From NCBI GenBank assembly GCA_951813615.1, contig OX638377.1, forward strand, positions 3,560,599-3,624,598: a DNA stretch of 64,000 nucleotides, in the 5' to 3' direction. Below are positions 34,323 through 43,406 of this stretch, piece by piece (position 1 is the first letter of the stretch; each line of letters begins with the position of its first letter). Below the pieces are notes generated by a model that worked only from the letters and a program-made list of their open reading frames with translations, made no database searches and was not told the DNA's origin. Source of the stretch: an uncultured Latescibacterota bacterium. GTDB lineage: Bacteria; Latescibacterota; UBA2968; UBA8231. A program made the translations under genes and the position numbers.

Positions 34323-36332
34323 CTATCGCCGCTGCAAGCGCGTCAACGCGCGCTGGGCTTTGGCGTACTCAGGGGCCAAGCTCAGGGTCAGGCGGTAGAA
34401 CTCGGCCGCCTTGTCGAATTGACCCAAGTCGTGGTAGGCCGCCCCCAAATTAAAGGCGATCAAGTGATTGCCGGGCGCGGCTTTTAACGCTATGGCAAAA
34501 TAATCAACCGCCCGCTCCAACGCCCCTTGCCGGACCTCGATTAAGCCCAGCTCATTGGCCGCCTGCGCCCGCACCTTTTCCCCGCTTAGCGCCGCCGCAA
34601 AGGCTTCCTGGGCCCGCTCTGTTACCCCCATTCTCTTATAGACTTGTCCCAGAGAAAGAGAAACCGAGGCTTCGGCCTTTGTTGCCAGAACTCGGCGGTA
34701 GTGCTCTACCGCTTGCTCATAGCGTCCTGTAGCTCGGTATAGAGCGGCTAAGTTGAGGTGCAGTACCCGATCATCGGGCGCTTGCGCCAAGGCCTGCCGA
34801 TAAACTGCCTCGGCTTCGTCGTAGCGCTTCATCACCGCCAGCGCCGCGCCTAGATTGTGGCTGGCCCGCAGGTAATTTGGATCGAGCTGCACGGCGGTCC
34901 TAAAGGAGCGCGCCGCAGCCGCATACTGTCCCCGTTGGGCTTGGACGCGCCCCAGGTCAAAGTGTATCTCCGCGTCGGCCAAGGGCTCGGCCGATCGCAG
35001 GCCAGCGTTGGCGACTATCCCCAGCAAGACGACCAAAGCCAAGCCGATCCCCAAGGGACGCCACTGCCGGTCCTGCCCCTGCTGCACCAGCCAGATCAGG
35101 GCGTATCCGGCAAAGAGCAGCAGCAGCGGCACCAAGGGCACGCGATAGCGGCCGGTTATAAAAAAGAGCAGCAGCGAAGCGCTGTACGCGCCGGTGCAGA
35201 GTAGCAGCAAGCCCGCCTGGAGTCGGTGCCGCCAAGCCAAGACCAAGCCCACAGCGGCCAAGGGCCCCAGCAGCCCAAAAGGAAAGGCAAAGTGGTGGGT
35301 TTTCCACAGCAAGACGCTCATCAGCCAAGAATAGGTGCGGGCGAAGTACACGTCTTGGTTGCGCTTGATTTCCTCACCTCGTGCCAACAAGAACGCCTTG
35401 TACCCCAACAACCGCACAAAATCCCCAGGTGCACCGGCGATCCAGTCGCCTGTTTGCCGGTAGAAGTACGCCGAGCGCTCGGCGTACCCCACTTGACCCG
35501 CTGCCACCGGCTGCTCCATTAAGGCCTCCCATTCCGGCCCTGGGCGGATCCCTACCAAGCGGTCGTAATCGGGGTGGTTGCCCAAGTAGAAATTCACTCC
35601 GCCGTTCCAGGACAAGGGGATGAACTCGCCGCTGACCGCCCAATTTCTCGCCGTCACTACGCCAACTACTGAGCAGGTAGCCGCTACAAAAAGCAGGCAC
35701 CAGACCAGCTTGCTCTGCGCTGCTCGCTCAGCGCTCTTCCAGTACCACAGGCAGGCGCAAGGGGCCAACACGGCCGCATTGGGCACGGCGACTATGGCCA
35801 AGCCTTGGACGAGGCCCGCCACTAGGCTCCGTCCCCATCCCCCACCGGGCTGGAGCAGGACAAAGAGCAACAGGAGATTGAGAAAAACGGCTAGCGCGGT
35901 AGGCAGCAACTCACCCTCAAAATAAATAGAGGGTCCGTATAGACAGGCCATACCCCCAGCCAAGAGACCAACTCGGATGCTAAACACCTGCCGGCCGATG
36001 TCAAAGACCAAGGCACAGGAGGCCGCTCCCAAGAGGAACTGGATAAGTCGGGGCGTCCAGAACAAGTCGCCGGAAAAGGCGTAGACCAAGGCGAGAAAAT
36101 AGGGGTATAAAGGCGGCTGCCAAAAGGGGTTGTCCCCCAGCCAGGACACCTCGGCGAGCTGCCGCGCCTGCGCCACATAGGAGTAGGCGTCCACTACCGA
36201 CGCTGAGAAAAAGGGATTGTCCTGGCTGTGCGCTAAATAGACCAGACGCACGACCAAAGCCACGAGAAAGAGACCACCTGCCATCCCCAACTCGCGCCGG
36301 CCCATTGGGGCTGCCGAGGACGGGCTATTCAT
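34323..36332 (-). CDS. GT39-like membrane glycosyltransferase with C-terminal TPRs
   Basis: A 669-residue protein. The N-terminal 400 residues hold about ten membrane segments, starting GGLFLVALVVRLVYLAHS, with the acidic loop SVVDAYSYVAQARQLA and PPLYPYFLALVYAFSG typical of dolichyl-phosphate-mannose (GT39/ArnT-like) transferases that use lipid-linked sugars at the periplasmic face. Residues about 440-665 are six or more TPRs (NLGAALAVMKRYDEAEAVYRQAL, YRATGRYEQAVEHYRR). ATG 36332 overlaps the upstream stop by 8 bases (ATGAATAG). It is the last gene of the long surface-protein operon, so the likely role is glycosylating exported surface proteins. The TPR fusion suggests docking to a partner. 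Confidence 0.87.
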   Translation of the reverse strand: MNSPSSAAPMGRRELGMAGGLFLVALVVRLVYLAHSQDNPFFSASVVDAYSYVAQARQLAEVSWLGDNPFWQPPLYPYFLALVYAFSGDLFWTPRLIQFLLGAASCALVFDIGRQVFSIRVGLLAGGMACLYGPSIYFEGELLPTALAVFLNLLLLFVLLQPGGGWGRSLVAGLVQGLAIVAVPNAAVLAPCACLWYWKSAERAAQSKLVWCLLFVAATCSVVGVVTARNWAVSGEFIPLSWNGGVNFYLGNHPDYDRLVGIRPGPEWEALMEQPVAAGQVGYAERSAYFYRQTGDWIAGAPGDFVRLLGYKAFLLARGEEIKRNQDVYFARTYSWLMSVLLWKTHHFAFPFGLLGPLAAVGLVLAWRHRLQAGLLLLCTGAYSASLLLFFITGRYRVPLVPLLLLFAGYALIWLVQQGQDRQWRPLGIGLALVVLLGIVANAGLRSAEPLADAEIHFDLGRVQAQRGQYAAAARSFRTAVQLDPNYLRASHNLGAALAVMKRYDEAEAVYRQALAQAPDDRVLHLNLAALYRATGRYEQAVEHYRRVLATKAEASVSLSLGQVYKRMGVTERAQEAFAAALSGEKVRAQAANELGLIEVRQGALERAVDYFAIALKAAPGNHLIAFNLGAAYHDLGQFDKAAEFYRLTLSLAPEYAKAQRALTRLQRR

Positions 36333-38151
36333 CCTGCACACCCCGTCCTTGCTCAATTAGCAAATTTTGGTCGGCGGGTAGATCCCGAAATCCCTGAATG
36401 GTCCCATCCGGCCATTGGACTTCCAGCAGGTCGATGCGCTCGTGATCGCCCAAGCCGAAGTGGAGTCGCCGATCGCCAGCCGATAAATAGCTGCTCCCAC
36501 TTCTCACTAGACGACGTTGTTCCAACGAACCGGTCACCAGCCGCACTTCGGCTCCCACCGCGTCGCGGTTGGCCGCTGTCGCCACCAGCTTGATTGAGGT
36601 CCAATTGCGCCCGTTGCCGTCGTGATTGCGCGCTAGCTTGGCTGGGCCTCCGCAATTGGTAACCAGCAAGTCCAGATCGCCGTCGCCGTCCCAATCGCCC
36701 CGGGCCAGCCCCCGACTTATTTGCTCTTGCGCGAACCAGCTCCCCGCACTATCCGCCACATCGGCGAAGCGGCAGGAACCATCGTTGCGAAATAACTGAT
36801 GCTCTTGGGCATAGCGCACCCCTGGTTGCAGAATATGGACGCGGTCCAAGACATGGCCGTTGGCCACGTACAGATCTTGGTCGCCGTCGTGGTCGTAATC
36901 GAAAAACGCGGTGCCAAAGCCCAAATAGAGCCAACTCGGTCGGCCCAAGCCCGAGGCTGCGGTTACATCTTTGAAGTAGGTTCCTTCATTGCGATAGAGC
37001 GTATTGGTTTCCCGCGAGAAATTGGTGACGAACAAATCCCAGTCGCCATCGCGGTCGCAATCGCCAATGTCCACCCCCATGCCAGCTTCGGCTTGGCCGC
37101 GCACATTGTAGGCCACCCCGGCTTGTAGGGCTATCTCGCGGAAAGTGCCATCGCCGGCGTTTTGGTAGAGGAAGTTGGCCACCCCGTCGTTGGCCACATA
37201 CAAATCCTGATAGCCGTCCTCGTTCCAGTCCCAAGCCACGACGCCCAATCCCTTGCCATTGGGATTGGCGATGCCGGCGGCAATGGATACATCGCTAAAA
37301 GTACCGTCCCCCTCGTTGTGATAGAGCACATCGGGCACGCCCCCGTACTCGCTGGGCGCACAGTACGAGCGCGTATCTTCGCCAATGGCGCGCAAGCCCG
37401 CGTCGTCGGTGCGGATGAAACCGCCGCAGATTTTGTTGGTAGTTAGGGTAAAATCGAGATAATTGACCACGTATAGATCGAGCGTGCCATCGTTGTCGCG
37501 GTCGAAAAAGGCAGCGCTGGTGCTCCATTGGGGGGCTTCGGTGCCACGGCTACGGGTGAAAGTGGCGTCCCCCCGGTTGTGATAGAGACCATTGGGCCCA
37601 TAGTTGGCCGCATATAGGTCCTGATCGCCGTCGTTGTCGGCATCGGCCACGGCCACGCCCATGCCATAGCCCGGGTCCGCAGCCCCACCGGCATTGGGCA
37701 CTTCGACAAAAGTACCCATCCCTTTGTTGCGGTAGAGCGCATTGCCCTTTGGTTCCACCCCTGTTGCGGGGGCCAGCGCGACTGCGTAATCGGCTGGATC
37801 CGCAGAGCGGTCCGCGGCGCTGGGTGCCGATGGGGCCACCCAATAAAGGCCGTCTTCTCGGTGCACCAAGTTGATCGGCGAGGCGTCCAAGCCCCTTAAG
37901 TCGAAGCCGTTGACCAGATAGATATCTAAGTCGCCATCCTCGTCAAAGTCGGCAAGGGCCCCACCCGCGCCCATAGTCTCGATGAGAAAGTACTGCCCGG
38001 CGGCACCGTTTTCGTGGACAAAGGAAAGGCCCGCTTGGTCGGTGGCATCGGTGAAGTACACCGCCGGCGACTCACTTTGGCAGCCCATGAACCATCCGAG
38101 CGCTAAGATAGCCGTCAATCGTTGGATACGGCGGCCCACCCTTCCTCTCAA
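36325..38151 (-). CDS. CRTAC1-type FG-GAP/ASPIC-UnbV lipoprotein
   Basis: A 608-residue protein with lipobox FMGC (Cys 24). Seven calcium-loop FG-GAP repeats are visible: DFDEDGDLDIYLVNG, DADNDGDQDLYAANYG, DRDNDGTLDLYVVNYL, DWNEDGYQDLYVAND, DCDRDGDWDLFVTNF, DYDHDGDQDLYVANGHV and DWDGDGDLDLLVTN. The ASPIC/UnbV domain is at about residues 515-595 (SIKLVATAANRDAVGAEVRL to VQWPDGTIQGF). The start TTG overlaps the upstream stop (TTGA); a GTG 12 bases later is an alternative. Unlike the copy at 24.6 kb it has no TPRs, but the next gene supplies them. Probably an anchored seven-bladed propeller in the surface assembly. Confidence 0.9.
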   Translation of the reverse strand: MRGRVGRRIQRLTAILALGWFMGCQSESPAVYFTDATDQAGLSFVHENGAAGQYFLIETMGAGGALADFDEDGDLDIYLVNGFDLRGLDASPINLVHREDGLYWVAPSAPSAADRSADPADYAVALAPATGVEPKGNALYRNKGMGTFVEVPNAGGAADPGYGMGVAVADADNDGDQDLYAANYGPNGLYHNRGDATFTRSRGTEAPQWSTSAAFFDRDNDGTLDLYVVNYLDFTLTTNKICGGFIRTDDAGLRAIGEDTRSYCAPSEYGGVPDVLYHNEGDGTFSDVSIAAGIANPNGKGLGVVAWDWNEDGYQDLYVANDGVANFLYQNAGDGTFREIALQAGVAYNVRGQAEAGMGVDIGDCDRDGDWDLFVTNFSRETNTLYRNEGTYFKDVTAASGLGRPSWLYLGFGTAFFDYDHDGDQDLYVANGHVLDRVHILQPGVRYAQEHQLFRNDGSCRFADVADSAGSWFAQEQISRGLARGDWDGDGDLDLLVTNCGGPAKLARNHDGNGRNWTSIKLVATAANRDAVGAEVRLVTGSLEQRRLVRSGSSYLSAGDRRLHFGLGDHERIDLLEVQWPDGTIQGFRDLPADQNLLIEQGRGVQDE

Positions 38152-40661
38152 TACACCACGTGAACGAGCTGCATCATCTGGGTCCGCACATTGCTGCGCG
38201 CATCCGCATCCACCTCCACCCGCAAAATATACGTTCCCGGCGGCACCCGCTCGCCTGCATCATCTACCCCCTCCCAAGCCACCTCGTATCGTCCGCTCGC
38301 CCGCTCGCGCACCTGCTCCAGTGTCCAAATGCGACGACCGGCCAGATCGTGCACCGAGACGATCACCGCTTGGGTTCCATCCAAGCGCAGCACTTCAAAG
38401 CCAATCCGCGCTGCGTCATTGATCCCGTCTCCATTGGGCGTCAAGACTTTTGAGTCCAGCGTCAGGTCCGCCAAACCCACCTGACCCGAGGGCACCAGCA
38501 CCCGGAGGACTCCGCTTTCCACTTCGGCTACGGCCTCTTGGTCGGCTTCGACCAATTGCCAAGTTCCCGAATCATCGCGGTTGCCCACCCGTCCGGCAAA
38601 GGAAACGCCGTGACCAAATAGCGCGGTCAATACATCGACCGCGAGGACCTCGTCGCGGCCCACTGCGTTGGGCAGGCGTACCCACAGCGAATCGGCCGCA
38701 GTCTCAAGCACTTCCACCACATCTAGACCCAGCGCCTCGCCTCCTCCGGCAGCTACTTCTGCTGCCGAGCCAAGGCGTACCTCCCGCAGCGACAGTGGCG
38801 TCTCCCCTGAACTGACCAACAACACCTCGTCAATGCCCGGATCGCCCGCCCGCCGCACCGGCCGCACGAAAAAGGTCAGCCGCGTGTCCTCTCCCGGATG
38901 TTCCACCTGTACCGGGAATACCTCGCCCAAAGCTCTGCCCACCCACGGTTGGGAAAACGACACTTCCAAGCGTCGCAATAGCACGGCATTTTGCGGGTCG
39001 TCGCTGCTCAACCGCACTTGGGTCTTGAGGAAGCGGCGCGGCGACGGCGAAGTAATGACTTGTCCCGACAGCAAGTGCGGTTTGCTCCAAGGGCTCCAAG
39101 TTTCCTCGTCAACGACCAACACATTGAGCGAATCCCCCTTGAGCGCGGCAATCAATTTATGATACGCTTTTTTGTCCACCTCGGCGCCGTCGCTCCGGTA
39201 ATACGTGGTGTTGACTTTGGTCTGATCGCCGGTGCGGGTGGCGACCTCAATGCGCGTACCGGGCGGGACGTCGGCCTCCCACTGAAGCGTGGTCAAATTC
39301 ATGCTACTGCTCAAGTCGATCAACGGCGATTCCAACACCACCTCCGGCTGATAGCCCTCGCCGTAGGCTTGGAGTTCGGACCACCCGGCTCTGTTACCCC
39401 CTCTGCCTACTAGGTAGTCGAAGGCGATATAGCGGACCTTTTGCAGTTCGAAGCGCACCTCTTGGAATCGAGGCTGGCGGAAGGCTCGCCGCTCTTCGAC
39501 TTGCACCCACTGCAAACTTCCGTCCGGGGCTAGAGAACCGTCCGACAGTTTCATCCGATAATTGCCCAGCGTGCCGCCGGCGCTGCGGGCCGCCGGTGGC
39601 AAAAAGTGGAATAGATCCAGCCAGTACAAAGCCCCTAGGTCAAAGAGGACTTGCCGCTCGGGCTCGGCCGCCTCGCGGGTGTAGCTCTGCTGCAGACCGT
39701 ACCAAGTTGTATAGTCCCCATCGAGGCTGCGGGTGGGATTAAAGCCGTGCCCTTCCACCGTGCCGCCCCGCTGGATCGCCCCCAGTGATATATTCTCGCC
39801 CAAGGTCCAGACTTCGACCTCGGCGAGGCGCGGCTGTTCGCGGCGGTAATAGCGGATTGAACCCTGCTCGGACGGATCGAGCAGTTCATAGGCCTCCCTG
39901 TCGAGAAGCCACTCGCTCCCGCTCCGACTGCGACCGAAGTACTCCACTGTCCCCTGCAAAGCTGCTGGCAAATTCTGATAGGCCAAGCTGTCCACTTCCT
40001 CGGCCTTGCCCAAGCGGCTGTCCGTTATTACCACCTGCACAAAACGAAAGGCATCGCCGGTAAAATGGGGATCGGCACTTTGAAAGGGCTGTAGATCAAA
40101 AGAGAATTCGCGTTGGTCAACATTCGGTCGCTCGGTCTTGCCGACCAAGTGATAATCGAGATTATCGCCTACTTTGCCCTCGCCGTCGGCCACCATCAGG
40201 CGGAATTGGTAAAACGGATCGCCCTCACCTTCCCGGACAAAGCGCAAAACGATGCGCTTGGCCGATACGATCCGTCCGAGATCGATCGCCACCCACCACA
40301 AGTCCTGTGGATCATCTAGGTCAGGAGCCCAATAAGTATCTACATTGCCGTCGATAATGCGCGCTGCTCCGGCTAGCCCCGATCCGGCGGCTAGAATCCC
40401 CCCTTCCTTTTCGTCCTCGTCGGCCCCTAGGGGAAAGCGGTGCGCATTGAGGCTAGCATTGAGTTCCGACTCCACAAAGTGCGGTCTAGCACCTTCGGAG
40501 TCGATATCGACCGTGCCAAAGGGGAAGAGCCATTGTCGCCACTGATCCGCGCCTTGGGTGACAATGCGGTCGCCTCGGATCGCGTACCCCTCTTGGGCCA
40601 CTGCGGCCCGGCAACCGAGCACGACGACTAAAATCCAGATCGTCCAATGCCTGCTCGTCAT
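38148..40661 (-). CDS. secreted surface-family protein, FlgD-like C-terminal domain
   Basis: An 837-residue member of the same surface family. The signal peptide is IWILVVVLGCRAAVAQ, the mature start EGYAIRGDRIVTQG, two discoidin-like regions lie at about residues 75-210 and 295-440, the core module begins LGEVFPVQVEHPGEDTRLTF, and the end carries LTPNGDGINDAARIGFEVL, VSVHDLAGRRIWTL and a final VHVVY. ATG 40661 has GGAGGA 6-8 bases upstream; a longer frame upstream overlaps the preceding gene and is rejected. It starts 10 bases after the barrel gene and overlaps the propeller lipoprotein gene at its 3' end. Confidence 0.87.
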   Translation of the reverse strand: MTSRHWTIWILVVVLGCRAAVAQEGYAIRGDRIVTQGADQWRQWLFPFGTVDIDSEGARPHFVESELNASLNAHRFPLGADEDEKEGGILAAGSGLAGAARIIDGNVDTYWAPDLDDPQDLWWVAIDLGRIVSAKRIVLRFVREGEGDPFYQFRLMVADGEGKVGDNLDYHLVGKTERPNVDQREFSFDLQPFQSADPHFTGDAFRFVQVVITDSRLGKAEEVDSLAYQNLPAALQGTVEYFGRSRSGSEWLLDREAYELLDPSEQGSIRYYRREQPRLAEVEVWTLGENISLGAIQRGGTVEGHGFNPTRSLDGDYTTWYGLQQSYTREAAEPERQVLFDLGALYWLDLFHFLPPAARSAGGTLGNYRMKLSDGSLAPDGSLQWVQVEERRAFRQPRFQEVRFELQKVRYIAFDYLVGRGGNRAGWSELQAYGEGYQPEVVLESPLIDLSSSMNLTTLQWEADVPPGTRIEVATRTGDQTKVNTTYYRSDGAEVDKKAYHKLIAALKGDSLNVLVVDEETWSPWSKPHLLSGQVITSPSPRRFLKTQVRLSSDDPQNAVLLRRLEVSFSQPWVGRALGEVFPVQVEHPGEDTRLTFFVRPVRRAGDPGIDEVLLVSSGETPLSLREVRLGSAAEVAAGGGEALGLDVVEVLETAADSLWVRLPNAVGRDEVLAVDVLTALFGHGVSFAGRVGNRDDSGTWQLVEADQEAVAEVESGVLRVLVPSGQVGLADLTLDSKVLTPNGDGINDAARIGFEVLRLDGTQAVIVSVHDLAGRRIWTLEQVRERASGRYEVAWEGVDDAGERVPPGTYILRVEVDADARSNVRTQMMQLVHVVY

Positions 40662-40671
40662 AGAAATCCTC

Positions 40672-43404
40672 CTACTCCAGACCGGCGTAGAACGAGACAA
40701 AGACGAGGCTGCCCGTCTTGGTTTCGGACTTTCGGTCAACGCGCTCAAATTGGTCCCGATCAAAGCGCAAGCCGCACTGCATGATCGAACGGTAGCCCAT
40801 GTACGTGCCGTAATTGGTCAACTGGACCGCCAGAACTGTCTGCTGGCCATCACCCGTCCGCTCGCCCACAGCCATTTGCTTTGCGTCCGTGGCTAGGTCG
40901 GTGATGAAAACCTGTTCAACGCCCGTCTCAAGCCACGACTCCTTGAGAAGGGGGAATCGCACGCTGAACGACAGCATCTGTTTCCACCACTGGCGCTCGC
41001 TTACCCGCTCAAGATAGGGAACATCCCAGAAGAACTCGTTTTTAAGGCGCGGCCGGAGGTGTATTCGACCGATATCGCGGCCGTAATCGGCCTTGTTGAC
41101 CACGCCCAAAAAGCGCCCGCGGCGACGGGCTCCGCGCTCGCTGAGCACCTGCTGCTCGTCGCGCTGGTGCAAGACCTCGTACTTGAATTTGTTGATTACA
41201 TGCAGAGAGCCTAGACCGGTATAGTCAAACCCCAGCCACACTGTGTTGATCCAAGTGTTCTGGGCTGCTAACGGATCCCCCACCACGGCCTGCTGATCGC
41301 CAATGGCTTGCGAGGCCGCCAAGCGGTCGTCCGCTATGTTGTCACGCACTTTCTTCAGGTGCTCAAAGACGCGCAGGCGACCAATTCCGGGCCAGTCCTT
41401 CTCTAAGGTAAAAAGGCCGTACGCAGCCTCGCTGCGCCGCTTGGTGGACAACTGCCACTGCCGCGTTTGGCCCACGGTCAGGCGCATCTCGGGCACGACA
41501 TCAACGCCGCCGTACACATTGTATCCCCGCAAATTTCGGTCGTAGGGATAATCGGGATCAACATCGTCTTCAAAACGGTCGATCCAGCCGTTGTTGTTCA
41601 TGTCAATGCCAAAAAGGAATTCAGGCCGATCGACGTTGAAGCGCAAAAAAGGCTCCTCGTAATCGGCCAGTGCATTGCGGCGGGTCGGCGTATCGTTCTG
41701 ATTGAAGTCGGAGATAAAATCGCCGTTTTCGTCCCAACCGGGAAACACCGCCGGATCGGCCGCCCCCTCGCCAGTGGAAAGGGTTTGCCCCAACCCCGAT
41801 GACTGCCAGCGGCGCTTTTGGTCTGGGAAGCGATCCAAATCGTCGTTGTCATCGACATAGTCGTATAAAAAGGACTCTTGATCGACGTAATCGACGCGCC
41901 CGTTGGTCTCCGTCATAAAAACGCTGGTGGTGTAATCCGGGTCCATGCTGAAGATTTCGCCGTGCAAAAAATAAGGCGCGCGTATTTGCGCTAGGTTGAC
42001 CATCCACGCTTGGGCTTGTCTAGAGGACGTTCGGTGGGTCGCCAGCAAGGGGCTGGGGTACTGTGCAAAGCGGTGGTTGACGTTTAATTCGGCGTACAGG
42101 TCAAAACCCCACACTTGGCGCACTTCCACGGTGAGGCCGGCGATCTGATTGGCCGTGGGCAGACCGTAGTCAAAACGCACGGTGCGCCGGTTGGAAGTAT
42201 CGCCGACATTGCCCGGGGCACTCTCGACCAAGAGGAAGACCGGCTGCGCCTCTATATTGGTTTGGCGATTCGAAGCGACCTCGACTCGGTAATCGTTGGC
42301 CAAGACCAATTCAAAGTTCACCTCGGCGAGAGAATCGACTGTAGTCGGGCTCCACATAGGCTCGCCGCCCACCTCCACGACCCGCGCCGCGGCCAAAGCT
42401 TCGAGATTGTAGCGCAGCACAATGCGATCGCCGCCGTCGGCCACCGCAAAACCATCGCGCAGTTCGCCGCCCGTGCGCGACGGCACATAACCGACCTGAG
42501 CGCCGTTCCACTGATGGCCGTTTACATCCTTTAAGATGATGTTCTCGGCAAAGAGTACGGCCCCATTCGCGCCATCTTCGGGTGAATCGTCGCCGAGGCG
42601 CACCTCGACAAAAGTAACGGCGTTGCCAGCTTGGTCGGTGGTGAGGAACCCCTTGAACATATTGCCGGCAAAGCGCTCCAAGGTGGCTCGGCTGTTGTGG
42701 CTGTTGACGTACGTACCGCCGACTGTGACGCGATCACCCAACTGGGCAGTAAGACGCCCCGCGGTCAATTCCGTGGCATTGGTCAGCCCCACGTCGAACG
42801 ACGAGGTAGTGACCAGCGGCGCGCTGATGCGCGACAACAGCACTGTGCCGGCGTAGCGATCCCGCAAATAGTGAAACTGGACGCCGTTGAAGACGGCCTT
42901 GCGGAAAGTCATCGGCGTGAGGGTCGTAGCGATCTCATCGCCTAGCGTCAGGGAGAAATGGTGCTGCCCCTTGGAGTCGGAGGCGATGACTAGATTCTGG
43001 AAATTGCCGCCGTAGGGCAGCCCCTTGAGCAGACTGTTGCCCTCCGAGGCCCTAGGCTGTTCTTTTCTCGCCTCGTAGACCAGCCACCCGTGCACCACGC
43101 GGCGACCAAAGAGATCGTAGAAGTAATCTCCCTCAAGCGTCGCCGATAAATAGCTGCGATAGAAATTCCTCGAATAATTGGTGTACTCCCACTGCTTCAG
43201 GCGGTATTCGCTGTACAATTCTTGGGGCATGTACCACTTCTGCACCCTTGGATCGATGGCGTTGATGAGTGTGCTGCGGCTGCGCGTGAGATATTGCAGC
43301 CCAACACCGTGCCCCTGCCCCAAGCGGTTGCCGTATTCCTCGGAGCGGAGATCGCCAGGGCCGAGCGCCAACAGGGCGAGTATGGTAATAACCGCACGTG
43401 CCAC
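40672..43404 (-). CDS. large exported protein, probable outer-membrane barrel (paralogue B)
   Basis: A 910-residue protein with signal peptide (ITILALLALGPGDLRS) and aromatic-rich alternating strands throughout, ending in SLVFVSFYAGLE. Two calcium-loop-like segments lie mid-protein: GWDENGDFISDFNQND and GIDMNNNGWIDRFEDD, separated by YEEPFLRFNVDRPEFLF. It is clearly homologous to the next gene upstream along its whole length (KWYMPQELYSEYRLKQWEY against RWYVPQELYNEYRWRPWQY). I do not recognise the family. GTG 43404 starts 2 bases after the upstream stop. Strand pattern, signal peptide and surface-protein neighbours suggest an outer-membrane pore or assembly platform; this is inference. Confidence 0.8.
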   Translation of the reverse strand: MARAVITILALLALGPGDLRSEEYGNRLGQGHGVGLQYLTRSRSTLINAIDPRVQKWYMPQELYSEYRLKQWEYTNYSRNFYRSYLSATLEGDYFYDLFGRRVVHGWLVYEARKEQPRASEGNSLLKGLPYGGNFQNLVIASDSKGQHHFSLTLGDEIATTLTPMTFRKAVFNGVQFHYLRDRYAGTVLLSRISAPLVTTSSFDVGLTNATELTAGRLTAQLGDRVTVGGTYVNSHNSRATLERFAGNMFKGFLTTDQAGNAVTFVEVRLGDDSPEDGANGAVLFAENIILKDVNGHQWNGAQVGYVPSRTGGELRDGFAVADGGDRIVLRYNLEALAAARVVEVGGEPMWSPTTVDSLAEVNFELVLANDYRVEVASNRQTNIEAQPVFLLVESAPGNVGDTSNRRTVRFDYGLPTANQIAGLTVEVRQVWGFDLYAELNVNHRFAQYPSPLLATHRTSSRQAQAWMVNLAQIRAPYFLHGEIFSMDPDYTTSVFMTETNGRVDYVDQESFLYDYVDDNDDLDRFPDQKRRWQSSGLGQTLSTGEGAADPAVFPGWDENGDFISDFNQNDTPTRRNALADYEEPFLRFNVDRPEFLFGIDMNNNGWIDRFEDDVDPDYPYDRNLRGYNVYGGVDVVPEMRLTVGQTRQWQLSTKRRSEAAYGLFTLEKDWPGIGRLRVFEHLKKVRDNIADDRLAASQAIGDQQAVVGDPLAAQNTWINTVWLGFDYTGLGSLHVINKFKYEVLHQRDEQQVLSERGARRRGRFLGVVNKADYGRDIGRIHLRPRLKNEFFWDVPYLERVSERQWWKQMLSFSVRFPLLKESWLETGVEQVFITDLATDAKQMAVGERTGDGQQTVLAVQLTNYGTYMGYRSIMQCGLRFDRDQFERVDRKSETKTGSLVFVSFYAGLE

Positions 43405-43406
43405 GA

